DNA from: Saccharina japonica
Taxonomy: Eukaryota > Sar > Phaeophyceae > Laminariales > Laminariaceae
Assembly: GCA_008828725.1 (NCBI GenBank)
Contig: MEHQ01002397.1
Span: 124,001-188,000, forward strand
Direction: 5' to 3'
DNA: 64,000 nt
Shown: positions 1-12,556 of the stretch, one piece after another
Position numbering within the stretch: position 1 is the first letter of the stretch
Layout of the letters: each line of letters opens with the position of its first letter
The notes under the pieces: model-generated
Databases searched by the model: none
Told to the model about the DNA's origin: nothing
The model's input: the letters and a program-made list of their open reading frames with translations, nothing else
Translations under genes and position numbers: made by a program

Positions 1-87
1 CGAGCGTTCACCAACGCTGGCTCTGGCCTCGTGCTTTGTACTCCTGTTGCTATTGCTGCCCCTGCAGCGGCTGCGATGCTGTATCTG
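1..87. other. Unassigned leading sequence
   Basis: Moderately GC-rich sequence at the window edge. A short open stretch reads through it, but it is cut off by the window start and no family is recognised. Confidence 0.3.
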
Positions 88-145
88 AAGTATGGTATCT
101 CCAATACTCCTCACGTTACTCCAACGTACTCGGAGCATCTGTGAA
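88..145 (+). repeat. Fragment of the TACTCCGAGTA repeat family (module B end)
   Basis: About 58 bases match the 3' end of the module seen near 19750-19812 and 31915-31975. They share the order CTGAAGTAT, ATCTCCA, TTACTCCAA, then CTCGGAGCATCTGTG. Only the terminal part is present, so this is a truncated copy. The call rests on comparison within the window. Confidence 0.65.
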
Positions 146-402
146 ACCTTGGTAGTAGCCTGTTTATGTTCATGGCCTAAGCAAGATTGTTTCAAGTTCA
201 AACATGATTTGTCGTCAGAACTGGGGGGGGGTGACCCCGCGGAGAATCACAGCATCTGTCAACACACCAGCCTGAAAGACAAAGACGGCGAGATTACCGG
301 TATACTGCCAACAACCCGAAACGAGACGAAACAGTCACATATTGTGAAGTGACGAAACCAACACTTTACCTGGCTCCCTAACATACAGTGACGACAGTGA
401 CG
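146..402. other. No recognised feature
   Basis: About 257 bases between the repeat fragment and the first inverted-repeat element. A short plus-strand ORF covers part of it with no recognisable motif and unremarkable composition. I see nothing to annotate. Confidence 0.4.
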
Positions 403-1999
403 ACCAAATATGTCAAGAGACGGCACTTTTACCCCTTTACGGACGGGGTCAAGTTAAATGACTTGACGGACGTGTCTTGACGGAAAAACCCGGGGACACC
501 ACAAGTAAAAATCACCGTTTCTTTTAAGTGCTTAACCATTTTTTTGAAAACCTGTATTACTGGTTGGGATTTTTTCAAGGCTTATCACGGTATTTTGGCG
601 GGACGGTAACGACGGTAACGGCGGGACGGGACGGTTAAACCGTCGTTAAACTGTTCCCGTCGTCCCGTCAAATCCCGTCCCGTCCCGTCCCGCCGACAAA
701 TCTCCAACCGTTGAACTTTACCGTCCCGTCCGGTTATCGAAATCTGCCCCGTTGAACTTTACCGTCCCGTCCCGTGAAGAAAATCGCTCCCGTAGAAAAT
801 TACCGTCCCGTCCCGTCGAGATCATGTAATTTACCGTCCCGTCCCGTCATGCACCGTGGTCTTTACCGTCCCGTCCCGCCGACAAAACTTGTCTCTCCCG
901 CCAAGATTCACACCTGCCCGTTGTCTCTTGCCGCCATTCCCACCAAGAATCTACGAATTTACAAAAAATGTTTTTTTCACATTGGTATGTACATTAAAAT
1001 TAAGTTAAAGTCATACGAATTTACGAATGTACGAAATAACCAAATACGAAAATTCCGAAATATGAAACATCAGAATATCAAAATATGAAATAAAATGAAA
1101 TATATATTTTTTATTATGGGGATACGAATTTCCCGCCAAATCTTATTATATGGGGATACGAATTTCAAGATTAATTTCTATTCACGTACTGTTTTGATCC
1201 AATGATCCAGTGCTGCATTACCGCTACGAGTACTACTTCTATACGTTGTGTAGTAGATTGCAATTAATTGGCATATAGTATACAACTAACATTTGGGACA
1301 GGAAAACTCGGTCCCATGGTACGTCCCTCCCGTCCTGTCGTGAAAAATTATATTTACCGTCCCTTCCCGTTGTGAAAAATATTTACCGTTCCGTCCCGTT
1401 GTGAAAATTTATATGTACCGTCCCGTCCCGTCGTGAAAAAAAAAAATTACCGTCTCGTCCCGTCGTGGAAAAAAAATCCGTTAAATTTTACCGTCCCGTC
1501 CCGTCGTGAAAATTTACCAAGTTGAAATTACCGTCCCGTCCCGTTGAGAAATTGTGCACCAACCGTCCCGTCCCGTCCCGTCTCAAAAACCTGTTTGGTC
1601 GTCATTTTACCGCCCCGTCTTCATTTTTTTCCCGCCAAACAAGTAAAATCAGTACCGTCCCGTCCCGTCTCGATTATCGAGTACCGTGATAAGCCTTGGA
1701 GTTTTTCCGCCCTTTTTTTCTGCCTTTTTTTTATTCTCGTTCGGAGTTGAGATCTACAGCATTATCCTGGCATATCACGAGCAACGAGCAAAACAGCAAT
1801 ATCGTCGTTTTTGCTTGCTCCTCGATGATGTGTTGGAGCCAGCAGCACAAAAAAAACAATAGAATGGTTTCTAGAGATATAGTGAGGTGTGTTTCTAGCG
1901 GGGATAGGGGACAATCCGTCTAGACGGAAGGAAACGCCTTGACGGACGTCCTTGACTGGCTGACCGCTTGACGGTTGCCCGTCTCATGGCATCTTTGGT
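403..1999. mobile_element. Inverted-repeat element (GAGACGG family) interrupted by a hAT-like insertion
   Basis: The left end 403-423 and the right end 1979-1999 are inverted repeats over 21 bases with about three mismatches. The core is ATGYCANGAGACGG. Both shoulders also share CTTGACGGACGT just inside the ends (near 465-476 and 1940-1951). Without the inner hAT-like element (578-1698) the host element would be about 476 bp, a MITE-sized non-autonomous transposon. The same end sequence begins a copy near 57358 and forms both ends of a ~150-bp copy at 18858-19008. No transposase is visible and I cannot assign a superfamily. Confidence 0.55.
578..1698. mobile_element. hAT-like non-autonomous transposon with CCGTCCCGT subterminal repeats
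   Basis: Perfect 17-bp terminal inverted repeats, CAAGGCTTATCACGGTA at 578-594 and its complement at 1682-1698. They are flanked by 8-bp near-duplicates, GATTTTTT (570-577) and GAGTTTTT (1699-1706), one mismatch. An 8-bp duplication and ends starting CA(A/G)GG are typical of hAT elements. Some 250-300 bases inside each end are dense in CCGTCCCGTCCCG repeats, in opposite orientations at the two ends, as expected of subterminal transposase-binding repeats. The middle (about 960-1310) is AT-rich with no coding sequence. It probably depends on a transposase encoded elsewhere. A truncated relative lies at 57016-57330. Confidence 0.8.
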
Positions 2000-3286
2000 G
2001 ACGACCAACAACAACAGTCAGTAGTACTGGATGAACTCCATCACCGAAGTAAATGAAAAACGCAACACTAAATCCGCCCATGCGAGTGATAATCTTTTGC
2101 AAACTCTCACCGCAACAAATGTTGCAATAACATACGTACCATGTTGAGAAACTACAACAACCGAGACTCGAAAAAAGGAAACTGAGGAAAACACATAATG
2201 CCGGAGATCGCGAGGTATTCCGGGCAGAAACGTACTTGTGCCCCCTACTACAAATTCCGCGATACATAGATCGCAATGAACAAGACAAACAGCTTAAACC
2301 TTCAACGCACAATATAATTGACCAGACGCTACAATCCCCCGAAACAATAGTCGCTCGTGACACATACATCATGAAACCGAGTGTACTCCTTTTTTAGCGT
2401 TTGTAGACTACCAAGTAGCTCCTGCTAACCGGGCTAAGAAACATTGAAATGCTGCCACTGTAAAGCACGAACAGCCTCCTTAGCCCTCGCACCTACCAAA
2501 CGAAGTTATTCAATCATCATCTGTAACGCATGTAATATTCCATGTTTTGCCCTCGCGAATAGATACACCAATTTCGCAAAACAAAACTGGTGTTAGGCTA
2601 ATGATTGGGGTGTGCATATTTCCCCTCTTTTCGGCAAATAGCGAACAGTCACAACAACAGCAAAACAAAACCTGCATTAACTAAAAAAGTCATCAGTAAC
2701 CGCCGATAATATATCTCAACAGGAATACACCCTTCAGGTCGTACGTACGACAATAACCGTACAAGGACTATAAACATGTTGTCCGGAAACATGCCAGATC
2801 AAGGTACTGCCGTAGACCCCCTAAACCTAACCCTAACCCCAAACCTGACCACACCATTAGCGACCTGTAAACTCCCCGGAAATATCCTACCGGACAAAAT
2901 GCGAGTACTGCTCAATCGCACACCATCCAAACAGATACAAAAACACAATTTGTGTCCGACCGGTAACCTCTGGTATATGCTTTTCCCAAGGACACACACC
3001 GTTGAATTAACAAGGGAGGTTGTTTTTTACCTGACAATGAAGTTCGTAAAACTATCAGGGGGATAGAGCTACGTATTCCATCCAGGAGGAACCTAGTCGA
3101 TATTCTACATTGGTACTACTGTATATACCCACGACTTTCCCGGGGTTGGAAATACCTTTCATACACTTTATATATCCCTACCAAGTGAAAAACGATACAT
3201 CTCTTTTGTTGCCCTTGTTGTATCGACTGGGGCATTGATTTGGTGTTGCGCTGTTGCACTGGCGCAACTTTTCAGTAAAATAACCG
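2000..3286. other. Unresolved region with weak ORFs and a telomere-like tract
   Basis: The ORF of about 150 codons on the minus strand (1920-2372) has no recognisable motif and overlaps the transposon end, so I treat it as chance. The plus-strand ORF at 2776-3066 (96 residues, real ATG) has acceptable composition but no family signature. At about 2818-2844 there are CCCTAAA, CCTAA and CCCTAA words in series, resembling a short interstitial telomere tract. Confidence 0.35.
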
Positions 3287-3440
3287 TTGTGCGAAACAGT
3301 CGGTGCGAGGCTGGTTGCGCGCAGCGCATCACGCGTTTTTGGGCGCGCAACATTTTTCACCGTAGGCGAATAAAGGTGTCGGGCATATACTTGTCGCCGG
3401 AGTCGAGCATTTGTTTTGGGGGTCTTTTTTTCCAATTTGT
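3287..3440 (+). repeat. Partner of a long-range inverted similarity with 17190-17330
   Basis: Read forward, this segment resembles the reverse complement of 17190-17330. Shared landmarks in order are CACGCG, GGCGCGCAAC, the (G/C)TAGGCG or GCAGGCG block, and TTTTGGGGGTCTTTT. Identity is roughly two thirds by eye. Further short blocks of the same type (ATTCGCCGTAGG, ACTCGCCGCAGCC, CGCCTGCGGCGAG) follow down to about 3650. The pair could mark two diverged ends of one old element or two independent copies of a repeat. Confidence 0.4.
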
Positions 3441-6400
3441 TTAGGCCCCTTGTCCTATTCGCCATACGCGTAAGTAGTCGATAATAAACTTTGAAACATT
3501 TTGCTATTCGCCGTAGGATTTAATTCTGTTTAGGCACATTTTCCTACTCGCCGCAGCCAAAGCAATATGTAAAGGCTTTTTTGTTTGATTTCCAGACGTA
3601 TATTGGCGCATATATTCGAAAACAACGCCTGCGGCGAGCCTCCGGTGGCCTTCCAGGGGGGGCAACGACATTCCGGAACAGGTTTGTAACGTACCATTCG
3701 GGAGTTCTACCCAGTTGCAAATCAATAGATCTCCAATACCGTACGATCGGAAATATAGTTTAAATAAATTGGACCAACAAGCTGTATCCAATCGCAACAC
3801 CAAACTCATCACTATTATGAACCCCTACCAGAAGGATAAGACGTTAACCCTCGCCCTCCGCGATGTGGGCGAAACACAACAATCTCCAGCTGGAGATACC
3901 CACGCCCGTCTCCTCCGTCATTTCCGCTGTTGCTGATACTTCTGCTGCTGTCATGGTATGCGTGCGGATATCTTTCCCCTCATATATTTGGATGATTTTC
4001 CTCTCGATATATACTCTACTGAAGTACTGCTGCGGACTCAGCACCCGATATCCATCCTATCGCAACTCCCCACAGCAGAGTGCACCCGAGTACGATATGT
4101 TTCGCGACTTCCCAAGTCAATGCTCACGGCGGTTTGCGCACTGGTTGGCGACTATACGTCTTCTCGCGAAAGTCCTGTTAAAGCATGTTTCCCCTCGCTG
4201 CACGATAATCCCATAGCTCTTACCTCCAATCACCAACCGGCTGAAGTGGAGGGCACACATCAGATACGAAAACTAAAGTGCCGTGCGCCTTGAAGACCAC
4301 CTTTCCGGCATAATGTACGGTGAGGAGGGTGACCGCGGATATATATCAACCGAGGGACGTTCAGCTACTGCTGTACAGCGGTACCTGCTCCGTCAGAACG
4401 CGGCCAGGTCTACAACACTCCACGCTCTACCGTACGATTCCTGGTGTGCCAGCTACATACAGCAGTATTTCGTACCTGGTATTGTTTTATTGGCACATGC
4501 AGAAGTGCAGTGTTCGCAAAGGCAGTACGTGCACTGTATTGATGCCTGTGAACTCAGAGTGAATAACAAATACGCCGAAACTGTGTTTTGCGGCGGAATC
4601 ATTTTCCCTGAGTTTCGTTCTACACCACCGCACCTCGACACAACACCCAAGCTCTGAGCAAAACCACTCACGTCTTACACCAGCAGGACGACAACTATTT
4701 TGCTACTGGTAGCTGTAATAGTACTCGGTACGATAACCATACTGAGTAGCGGCGTGCTCACCCGTAAATACCTAAAACCACAACATCTCGGCAAACAATG
4801 GACTGTGAAGATACTGCCAAACCCTAAGCAAGGTCCACAAAACTAATTGGTCAAATGTCTGTAACTATGTTAGATAGTAATGATATAGCAACATATTGGT
4901 CGGTACTGAGGCTGTACAACTGTGGCGGGAATAAGCAACCAAATGCTGGAGGGTGGGAGTCCCATTTCATCCGACGATATCCCCGTGCGTATATCTACAA
5001 GTGGGGGCGGGAAGGATGCTTACACAAGCATTGTGTACAAGCGTTGTGTGCCAAACACTCATCATTGGGGTCGGTTTTGCTGTTGAAAACCTGTTCTTAT
5101 CCGGGGTAAACATGATTCTAAGTATGTTGCGTGGTTGCCTCCTCGATACTGTGCCGATGCCGCCGGTCTGCCGTTTTTTCTTCCCAATGCGTGTCATGCA
5201 TCTTCGAAAAAATTATCTACCGAGGGCTATACTACTCTGTAATTCCTTTGGTTTTGATTTCGATTAATTAGTCTATATGTGGTATCAGCAGCTGCTGTAG
5301 GGCAATTTGGCTGTGGCTATGCGTTTGTGACATGCCAAAGGGTCGGAATTAGATATGGTCGCCACACGAACACATACCTACGCCCCGAAACGAGGGCTTC
5401 TCGGGGGTGACGATATAACTGTCTTTATGACGTTCGGCGCTGTACCCAAGGGATCACTCACCCGAGGAACATGAAAATTGGCGCTTGGAATATACTGTTG
5501 GATGGTCGCCTGCAAAATATCGTTGAGCATAAAACATTGTGGTTCCCAGCCTTCCTAGCGTGATGGTGCCAAGCACTACAGTAGATCCAGGATGTCTGTG
5601 TCTACATATATTGTTCGAAACATATATTCACTACGAGTATGTTCCGCCCAGAAGAAGTTTCACCCGAAACGGTGGAAATTTGGCTTTCGTGGTGGCCCTC
5701 GACTCCCTTCCAGGAAACTGTCCCTTTCGACAACTATTTCTCAGAAACTACGTATTCGCGGGGGCGTTATCAAACGTGTTCGTGTTATCATACGAATTAG
5801 AGAGCAGTAGGACTTCTGTGGCAGGAACGCACGATTCGAATTTAGTAATGGAGATGAACCACACATGGTGTCGGCGACCACGTTTTGTACCAAAACCATC
5901 AAATAGTGCGAAATACGTGCCCGTGTATATTTCCTCGGATCCAAAGCAACAGGATTCTCACTCGATAATCCACAAGTCCTTTAGATATTATATACAGTCG
6001 AAATCCCCAGCCGCGATGGTGGTGATCAAATTGTTTTGGAGGTCCCTGTTAAAACGATGAAATCATACGACCCGAGCGATAAGCACCAAACGTGCATCCA
6101 AAACAGTTACATGCCACTGAGGCTGGAAGGGACTGCGCTCTCTCGTGCAACGTGCCAACTCAATACCCTAAGAGAGCGTCAAAAAGGGGTATTGCTGTCG
6201 CTGGACTGAGAAGCATCACCTGAGCGGACCTTCCACGCAAATGTTGTCACCGTGAGTCAGTCACACCTCTACGCTAAACGCCTTCCATTTCATAGGGGCA
6301 TAGGGGCAAGCAGACCCGAGCACAAAATAGACAATGCACACCAATTTCCCCACTCACAGGGTTTGCAGAGATGACATGTCGACGAAGAGGCCGGCTGGTA

Positions 6401-8926
6401 CCGTGGTAAGAAGGTTGTCATCGAGATCCCTGAAGGAGTTCACGCATACATCGTAGACAAGGTTGGCCGCCACATCACGTTAACTATGTCTATGAGGATA
6501 ACCCAAGAAAATGTATCACGTAGTCAGAAGGTGTATTTTGTGTAAGCTTCGTATATCCAGTGTATGCATTAATATTCTGAAATATACGAGTAAACGATAA
6601 TCTATAACGTTTTTGATGCACATCGCCGGTTGTTGCTACATGCAAAAATGCACGTAACACAGGTTTAGACACATCATTTTATAGCTTCTGCGAGGCGGCA
6701 GTTCCTTTAGTTACGAGATTCAACCGAAACCCGTCATGTTATAAATATAATTCGACAACGTGTTTGGCCCACGGTCTGTCGTCGTAGGGGTGGGCGGTGG
6801 CTGCAAATGGTATCTTGACTCCTGTACGCGTTGAGACGTTACTTTTACTGCGGAGTCGAAAGGCAAGCCGTTGGATAATTTCACGACAGCGTGTACTCGT
6901 TTGACGACCGTCAAGTGTTGTGACAGGAACGGAAGCGTGTGACACGGCGGCCTAAGGTCATTTTGATGCCTGGTGGTCAAATATGTACGCCCCTTCCAAA
7001 ACATGGGGGGCTAAGAGTCGGCTTAAGTTACAAGCGTCGAGAATATCTCGTGCCACTAATCCCGATGTTTTACATGGCGGGCACGGTGTCACGTGACGTG
7101 TGGCTGTTGCCGGACGCAACGTGTGATACATTGCTGTCGACGCATTATGTCAAACCAGTTGTGTTGTTTTGCAGTCGTCACATTCAATTTCAGGTCGCTA
7201 CATCGTTTTACACCCAGATGAACCATTTCCCGAAGTAGCGTGGTGGTGACGCTAGCCCACCAGTTCAGAGAATGTTGCGCCAGAGTGACAACGGTACACC
7301 TACACGCCGTCATAATCCAAGTCATACTTACAGGGAGGTAATGCCGTCCCGTCCTCGTGCATCAAGGCAAGCCTTGAGGTCGGATACGTCCTCGTCCGTA
7401 ATAGCGCAGCCTCTCACACTCCTGTAGTCGGAGCAAGAGAGGCGGAGAGACAACTCATCTTTAAACCGTCGTAGGTTCGATAAATGGAACACGGCCGTTC
7501 GTGATACTAGACTAAAGCCGGCAGCACATCTGGCTACGATAGGTTGGTCCAGGCGACTAGCGTAACTGTGTGATGCCTGAGCTGAGCGGATACCTACCAT
7601 GGGTATATCCATGCCCTGGAGTACACTTTTACGTTCCAGTGAAATGTACGAAAACACAACTACGCCACTGGATGCTGACCGTTGACCATCCTCAGATACT
7701 TAATAAGTGAATACTTTAGCCCGGCGCATGCATGCTGGTTCGAGAGGCTACCCCGTTGAAGTCGACGTTTAACCATTATGGCTACTGTAGGGGTGAGCTG
7801 AAACGTGAACAGCAGTTGTTTCTCCACGATTGTGTGGCCGACGATAGACTCACCGAAATATGTCACTCACATAGGTCCAGCCTTTGGGTTGCAGCGAGAG
7901 GTAGAACTAGTCGTCAGGCACAAGTTTACACCTGGGCAGACACCAGGTCGGGTTAGGGAAGATGGATTTTATTACCCTCATTGCTTGTTCAAGTTCCATG
8001 ATGTGTCACTTACCAGATAAATGCTTGGGTAGATCGTATATCGGAACGGCTACTTCAACCCGCACGCACTCAACGACGGTTTTGGTCTGGAATTAACTCT
8101 GTTTTCACTTCACACCATTGGCGTTAGCCGTCTGACGCGCTCGTCTTGCAGGTGGTCAATGGAACTACCTTCTAGCTCGACACAGGGGGTAGTACCAACC
8201 TCCTTGCATATATATTTATGTTAGAATTCGATCAAGCTCTCACGCACAAGGGCCGCATATTCCAACACCGCTCCCCTCACCATGCACTATGGTGGCAGTG
8301 AATGAAGTCGCCAGTAAGGCTGTTAGCGGCTTCGTGAAGCGTGCCATCTTGAGTCTGGCCTGAGACGTCGAGTTTGGTGATACTGCAGGGCATCGTACAC
8401 AACAGAACGGCAATAGCGTGTGGAACGATGACACAGAGAGCAATGCCACGTTGTAGGGGTAGGGGACTTACTTTATGAGCTCCTATTGCGAGGGTCGTCT
8501 TATCAAATACTACCTCACCGGAAACAAGAACTTTGAACAAGTCTGACCGCGCAACGTGAGAGACAGATAAGCACCGTAGTCCCACAATAAATGCACCTCT
8601 ACATGCCTCATAAAAACAGCTAGTGCACCGCTCAATGCATCATACAAACAGCTAGTTAATCGCTCGAGCAGTACCCTAGTAGTAAACGAGAAATTAAAAA
8701 AAAAACTAAGATTGCAACCCCTAGTGTGGTTATTATCCAGATATATGTTAGCGTGGGTGGGACGGCCGATTTCTCCTTGTGTTTACGTCACAATCGTGCA
8801 GAGTCACATTGGCGGTGTTTGGCGGTCGCCCTACTTGTAGACGTTCTGGGCGACAAATGGATACAATGTAGGCAACTGCAGTTTTATACGGATACACAGC
8901 TCTAACCGACACACTAATTTCCTGGA
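3441..8926. other. Unresolved DNA with scattered plus-strand coding-like stretches
   Basis: Several plus-strand stretches have protein-like composition without a family I recognise: 3958-4293, 4283-4846, 4953-5267, 5539-6060 (173 residues, the longest) and 6939-7238. The 4283-4846 stretch ends in a strongly hydrophobic segment of about 20 residues near 4694-4755 followed by a short basic tail, as in a C-terminal membrane anchor. The pattern is of old, decayed coding DNA read mainly on one strand. Its origin, host or foreign, cannot be settled by eye. A small imperfect tandem pair of about 35 bases (AACAGCTAGT blocks) lies at 8595-8665. Confidence 0.3.
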
Positions 8927-9676
8927 GGTACGCGCTGGGCCAGCCATAAAATGGATTTTCTGTTGTGAGCTTATAGCGCCACCAATTTTGCGAGTTAGGA
9001 TTCGAAAATTGGAATAGCTGATCCTGACATATTTTTGGAGATAAAACAAACCAAAGTATACGAGTATAAACTTTTCTTATCTTTTATAAAAACCGACTCG
9101 ATTTCTCCGAGATATCCGCGAAAACCCAAAAGTACCAAAATTTCTGATGTTTTACAAGATTTTGACACTAAATTCACATGTCAGCAAAAAAAATCGTCGT
9201 TCCCTATCAAGCTGAAAGTTGGTGTGGACAATGCTTGGGGCACAAGGAGACGATCGATGTAAATTTCAATGCCCATTTCGACACCCATCAACAGATATAA
9301 CAATAAAACGAATCAATACTAAAAACAGGTAATGACGAAAACAGCAGTAAAACTGCGATGCCCCGCTCAATTTTGCAAAATTCGGACTCAAATTTTAACC
9401 TCGTATTTGAATCATACGTGCCAATGTATTCCGTGCCATCCCTTCCATTTTTTAGTTTTTTCCCACTAGTTAAAAACCGTTTTTAATTTTCACGGGTTTT
9501 TGGATCGGTCATGTATCCTATGGGAGGGGACAAGGGGGGTTGGGGTGTGGCATCGGAAAGGTAGGTTAGGACATAAATAACACCGTGTCAAAAAATCATG
9601 TTCAAATTCGTATTATTGAGCGGGGCATGGCCAATCAACCGTTCTGGCAGCGTCTTGGCTGGCCCAGCTCGTACGC
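8927..9676. repeat. Possible inverted-repeat element with CTGGGCCAGCCA ends
   Basis: GTACGCGCTGGGCCAGCCA near 8929-8947 recurs inverted near 9657-9675 with one mismatch. The arms are about 19 bases and the spacing about 750 bases. It encloses the smaller inverted-repeat element at 9358-9628. No target duplication is evident, so this may be coincidence or a degraded transposon. Confidence 0.3.
9358..9628. mobile_element. Small inverted-repeat element (MITE-like), ends ATGCCCCGCTCAA
   Basis: A perfect 13-bp inverted pair (9358-9370 and 9616-9628) bounds 271 bases, with weaker similarity continuing inward. No coding sequence lies inside; there is a G-rich tract near 9521-9545. Size and terminal symmetry suit a MITE, but no flanking duplication is clear and superfamily is undetermined. 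Confidence 0.45.
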
Positions 9677-10250
9677 ACAACAAAGTAAACAAGGGGTGTG
9701 TACAACATATTTATATGTATGGATTTTGGTGACTCGAATATATATATAGATCAAGGCCATTGGAGGGGGCGTAAACTACAGCCGACCCTCCAACGTTAAG
9801 CATATACCTGGTACCATAGAGGCTACCGGAGTGCATATTGTACGTGCCGGGAAATCTCTTTCGCGGGAATCACATGGAACAAGGTACGCCCAACGAAGAA
9901 GACAAAGGAAAAGCGTACAATATGTATGACACGAAGTCTAGAAGCTACTATTAATAGTTCACCATGGACGAAAATGTCACGCTCTTACAAGACAAGGTAT
10001 GCATTTTTGAACAGCAAGGGAGATGGTTCCAGAACCTCTGGGACAAGAAATAGCACTCGAATCTGCGAAAACCCACCGCCCCCCTCTATGTCCCCCGGAC
10101 TGTCGTTTGCACTATCGCTCCGATGATAATGGACCATGGCAGAGGACGCCTGCTACTGTACAGGATCGCCATGTTACAGAGGTTTCTGAGGTTCCTAACA
10201 CGAGGAGCTCTGTACTATTACTAAATGATCCAAATTAATACGTATTTATA
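9677..10250. other. No recognised feature
   Basis: Mixed-composition sequence with short ORFs lacking known motifs and a TA-rich patch near 9740-9750. Nothing else is supported. Confidence 0.35.
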
Positions 10251-10430
10251 ATATTTGAGGAAAATAAAACTGCTACCGGATGAGCAAGCCAAAGCCCTAA
10301 GTACACACCAAAACCATATAAGAACGCGACGATTCTGTGTTAAGGAGCCTGATCACCCAGTAACCGTTGGGCCATAACGTGCGACCTCTATCATAGCATG
10401 CGTCGAAGATGGCGAATATATTCCGGGGTA
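10251..10430 (+). repeat. Direct repeat, upstream copy
   Basis: This ~180-base segment is a diverged direct repeat of 12364-12556. Shared landmarks in order are GAGGAAAATAAAA, the CCGGATGAG block, GTTAAGGAGCC and a GCGTC..GGCGAA end. The spacing is about 2.1 kb. The copies are too diverged to place exact ends, and I cannot tell whether they are terminal repeats of one element or a dispersed repeat. Confidence 0.5.
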
Positions 10431-12363
10431 TGCCACAATTGAGAGCGGTGGCACCAGACTACTTTCAGGCCGAGATACCGAGGTTCCACCACTACCAATT
10501 CACGGTTGATTTCACAACATGCCGTAAATACATGTGAAACGGGGAGCGTGCCAATACAATCAGAATGTGCGCCCATCAATTCAAGTCCACACGACGCGAA
10601 GCGTCGCTGTGAATGCAACCCTAGAAAAAGTAGGTAGCTCGTTGTCCGTGCAGGGAAGTTATTTCGGTAATTTATTTTTTCAAACCATAACCGCCGCAAG
10701 ACTGCTGGGATACTTCTCGATCAAAAGCGGGACTGTCGCCCTGCGCAAATGGCATTCGACAACCTGATCACTATGCGGAGATTGCTATAATACAGACGAC
10801 CTACTGGTAGTAACAGCCTCCTGTGCATGTGCTCCATCGACCTCCAGGAGGCAGGCTACCCCCTCCACAGAGAGTTTGTGTAGTTTGTTCTCTTAGGCGT
10901 TGTTAACTAATAATATACGTCCCATGTTGCTTGCCAGTGTCACGAAGACATGATAGTGAATATTTTCATTGGCTTTATAAAACCCAGGGGCGGCGGCAGG
11001 GGTATATGATGTGATGGGAGACATTGAAACGTTTTTAGACGCAGCGGGTATCACAGGGATCGACAGTAATATATGCGTCCATGCTGCCTTGAAACTATGA
11101 CCGAGAGATTCGGATGTCGCCGCTCGAGAAACTCGGATGTCGCCGCTCGACAACTAATCAGCAAGCCAGAGGAAAAGACAAGCTGGTGAGTTTGACTACC
11201 TGGGCGGCTTGGTCACTGCTAGTGCCGATAGTGTGCCGTATCTATTAAACCGTAGATCTGACTCGCGTGGGAATGGTACCGATAGTTCAAGCAGGAGCTG
11301 TACGGCACGAAGGCCGCTCCGTTCACTGTGTAGGTGTCACGCTATAAGCCAAGTTGGAGAAGACCATACAGTACGGGTGTCGAGTTTGGACTCCGGGTCA
11401 GTAGTACTTCGCTGGGCTCAGAACGACTTCGGAGCATTCTCGTTAAGCACCGACAACAAAAACGACTACTTCAGGTCGCACACTGGTTAGTAAGCATGAC
11501 TGCTCCTGTGCTTTGGATTGTGCAACAGCCAAAAATTGGCATACCTGCTGATGCTGTGATCTTTTGATGGACACAAAAAAAACAATCGGGCAAAGCCTTC
11601 CCGACCCTTCTTCTCGGCCAGCCACATATCCTACAGATCGATGGCTCAAACATTCCACGTACACCTTTCTGTGTCACCTGAAGTTGGCCTTCACCCTTTT
11701 TTGGCTTCGATTGCACCCAGATGGCAACCTGTAGACTCCATTGCCCAAGTAAGAATACTTATCTTGGCGAACAGCCCAGTATTTCACTGGGTTCTTACTC
11801 AGTTTGCGGTGTAAGGTAGCCTGTGCAACAAAACGCACTCCCCGCGCTGAAGGTGTCTCGGAGTGTGCATGTTTTTGTTCCTGTTGAGAGCTGGCTCGCC
11901 TGGTACCGGACGGTCCTTTGGCCGTATTTCGGTTTTTCCAAAATACGGTAATTGAACGCAACCAGTAGAGATAGTGAACAACATATATAGGGCTTTATTA
12001 TTTTTTGTTTTTTAACCGGCAGTCGTCGAGCCTCGTCCGACTCCCTCTGTCAAGAGTTTTCAGTCTGTTTATACTCAACAAACGGCTCTGTTGAATGTAT
12101 GCTGAAATTCAACTATTTTTACAACAAACCAACATCCGGCTCATTTCGGCGCGAATATGAATACGAAATATGTATATATACTACTGCTGTAGGGAATAAA
12201 CCCTCGCATCGTAATATATGTTCCATTATTACGACCAGTCGGACAAAAGGCGGTTAAACACAAAGACGCCTACGTACTCGACACATGCTACGATAGAGGT
12301 ACATCATGTTTTTTTCTGAGCTTCTCACTTAAGGAGCGTCATACCTCACAAAAAAAAACGATT
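10431..12363. other. Unresolved interval between the two direct repeats
   Basis: Both strands hold short ORFs. The minus-strand ORF at 11471-11716 (81 residues) contains CRICG followed about 13 residues later by CFFC and a His, a zinc-knuckle-like spacing. The minus ORF at 11674-11961 (95 residues) is basic. Plus-strand ORFs at 10534-10767 and 11209-11490 have no motif. No reverse transcriptase, integrase or transposase signature could be seen. Confidence 0.3.
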
Positions 12364-12556
12364 TTGGAGGAAAATAAAAGTGCTGCCGGATGAGAAATCT
12401 CACGACCGAAGAATATTCTGAAACACATTTCGTCACAAAAATGAAATTCCGACGAATTTGGGTTAAGGAGCCCGATAGTTCAGAAAACGATTCAGACAAA
12501 AAACTGCTACCTCTACCGTAGCACGCGTCACTCGTGCGGCGAAATATTTACAAATA
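12364..12556 (+). repeat. Direct repeat, downstream copy
   Basis: This is the second copy of the repeat at 10251-10430. Its right side abuts the first base of the LTR retrotransposon at 12557, so the retrotransposon landed at or inside the end of this repeat. Confidence 0.5.
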
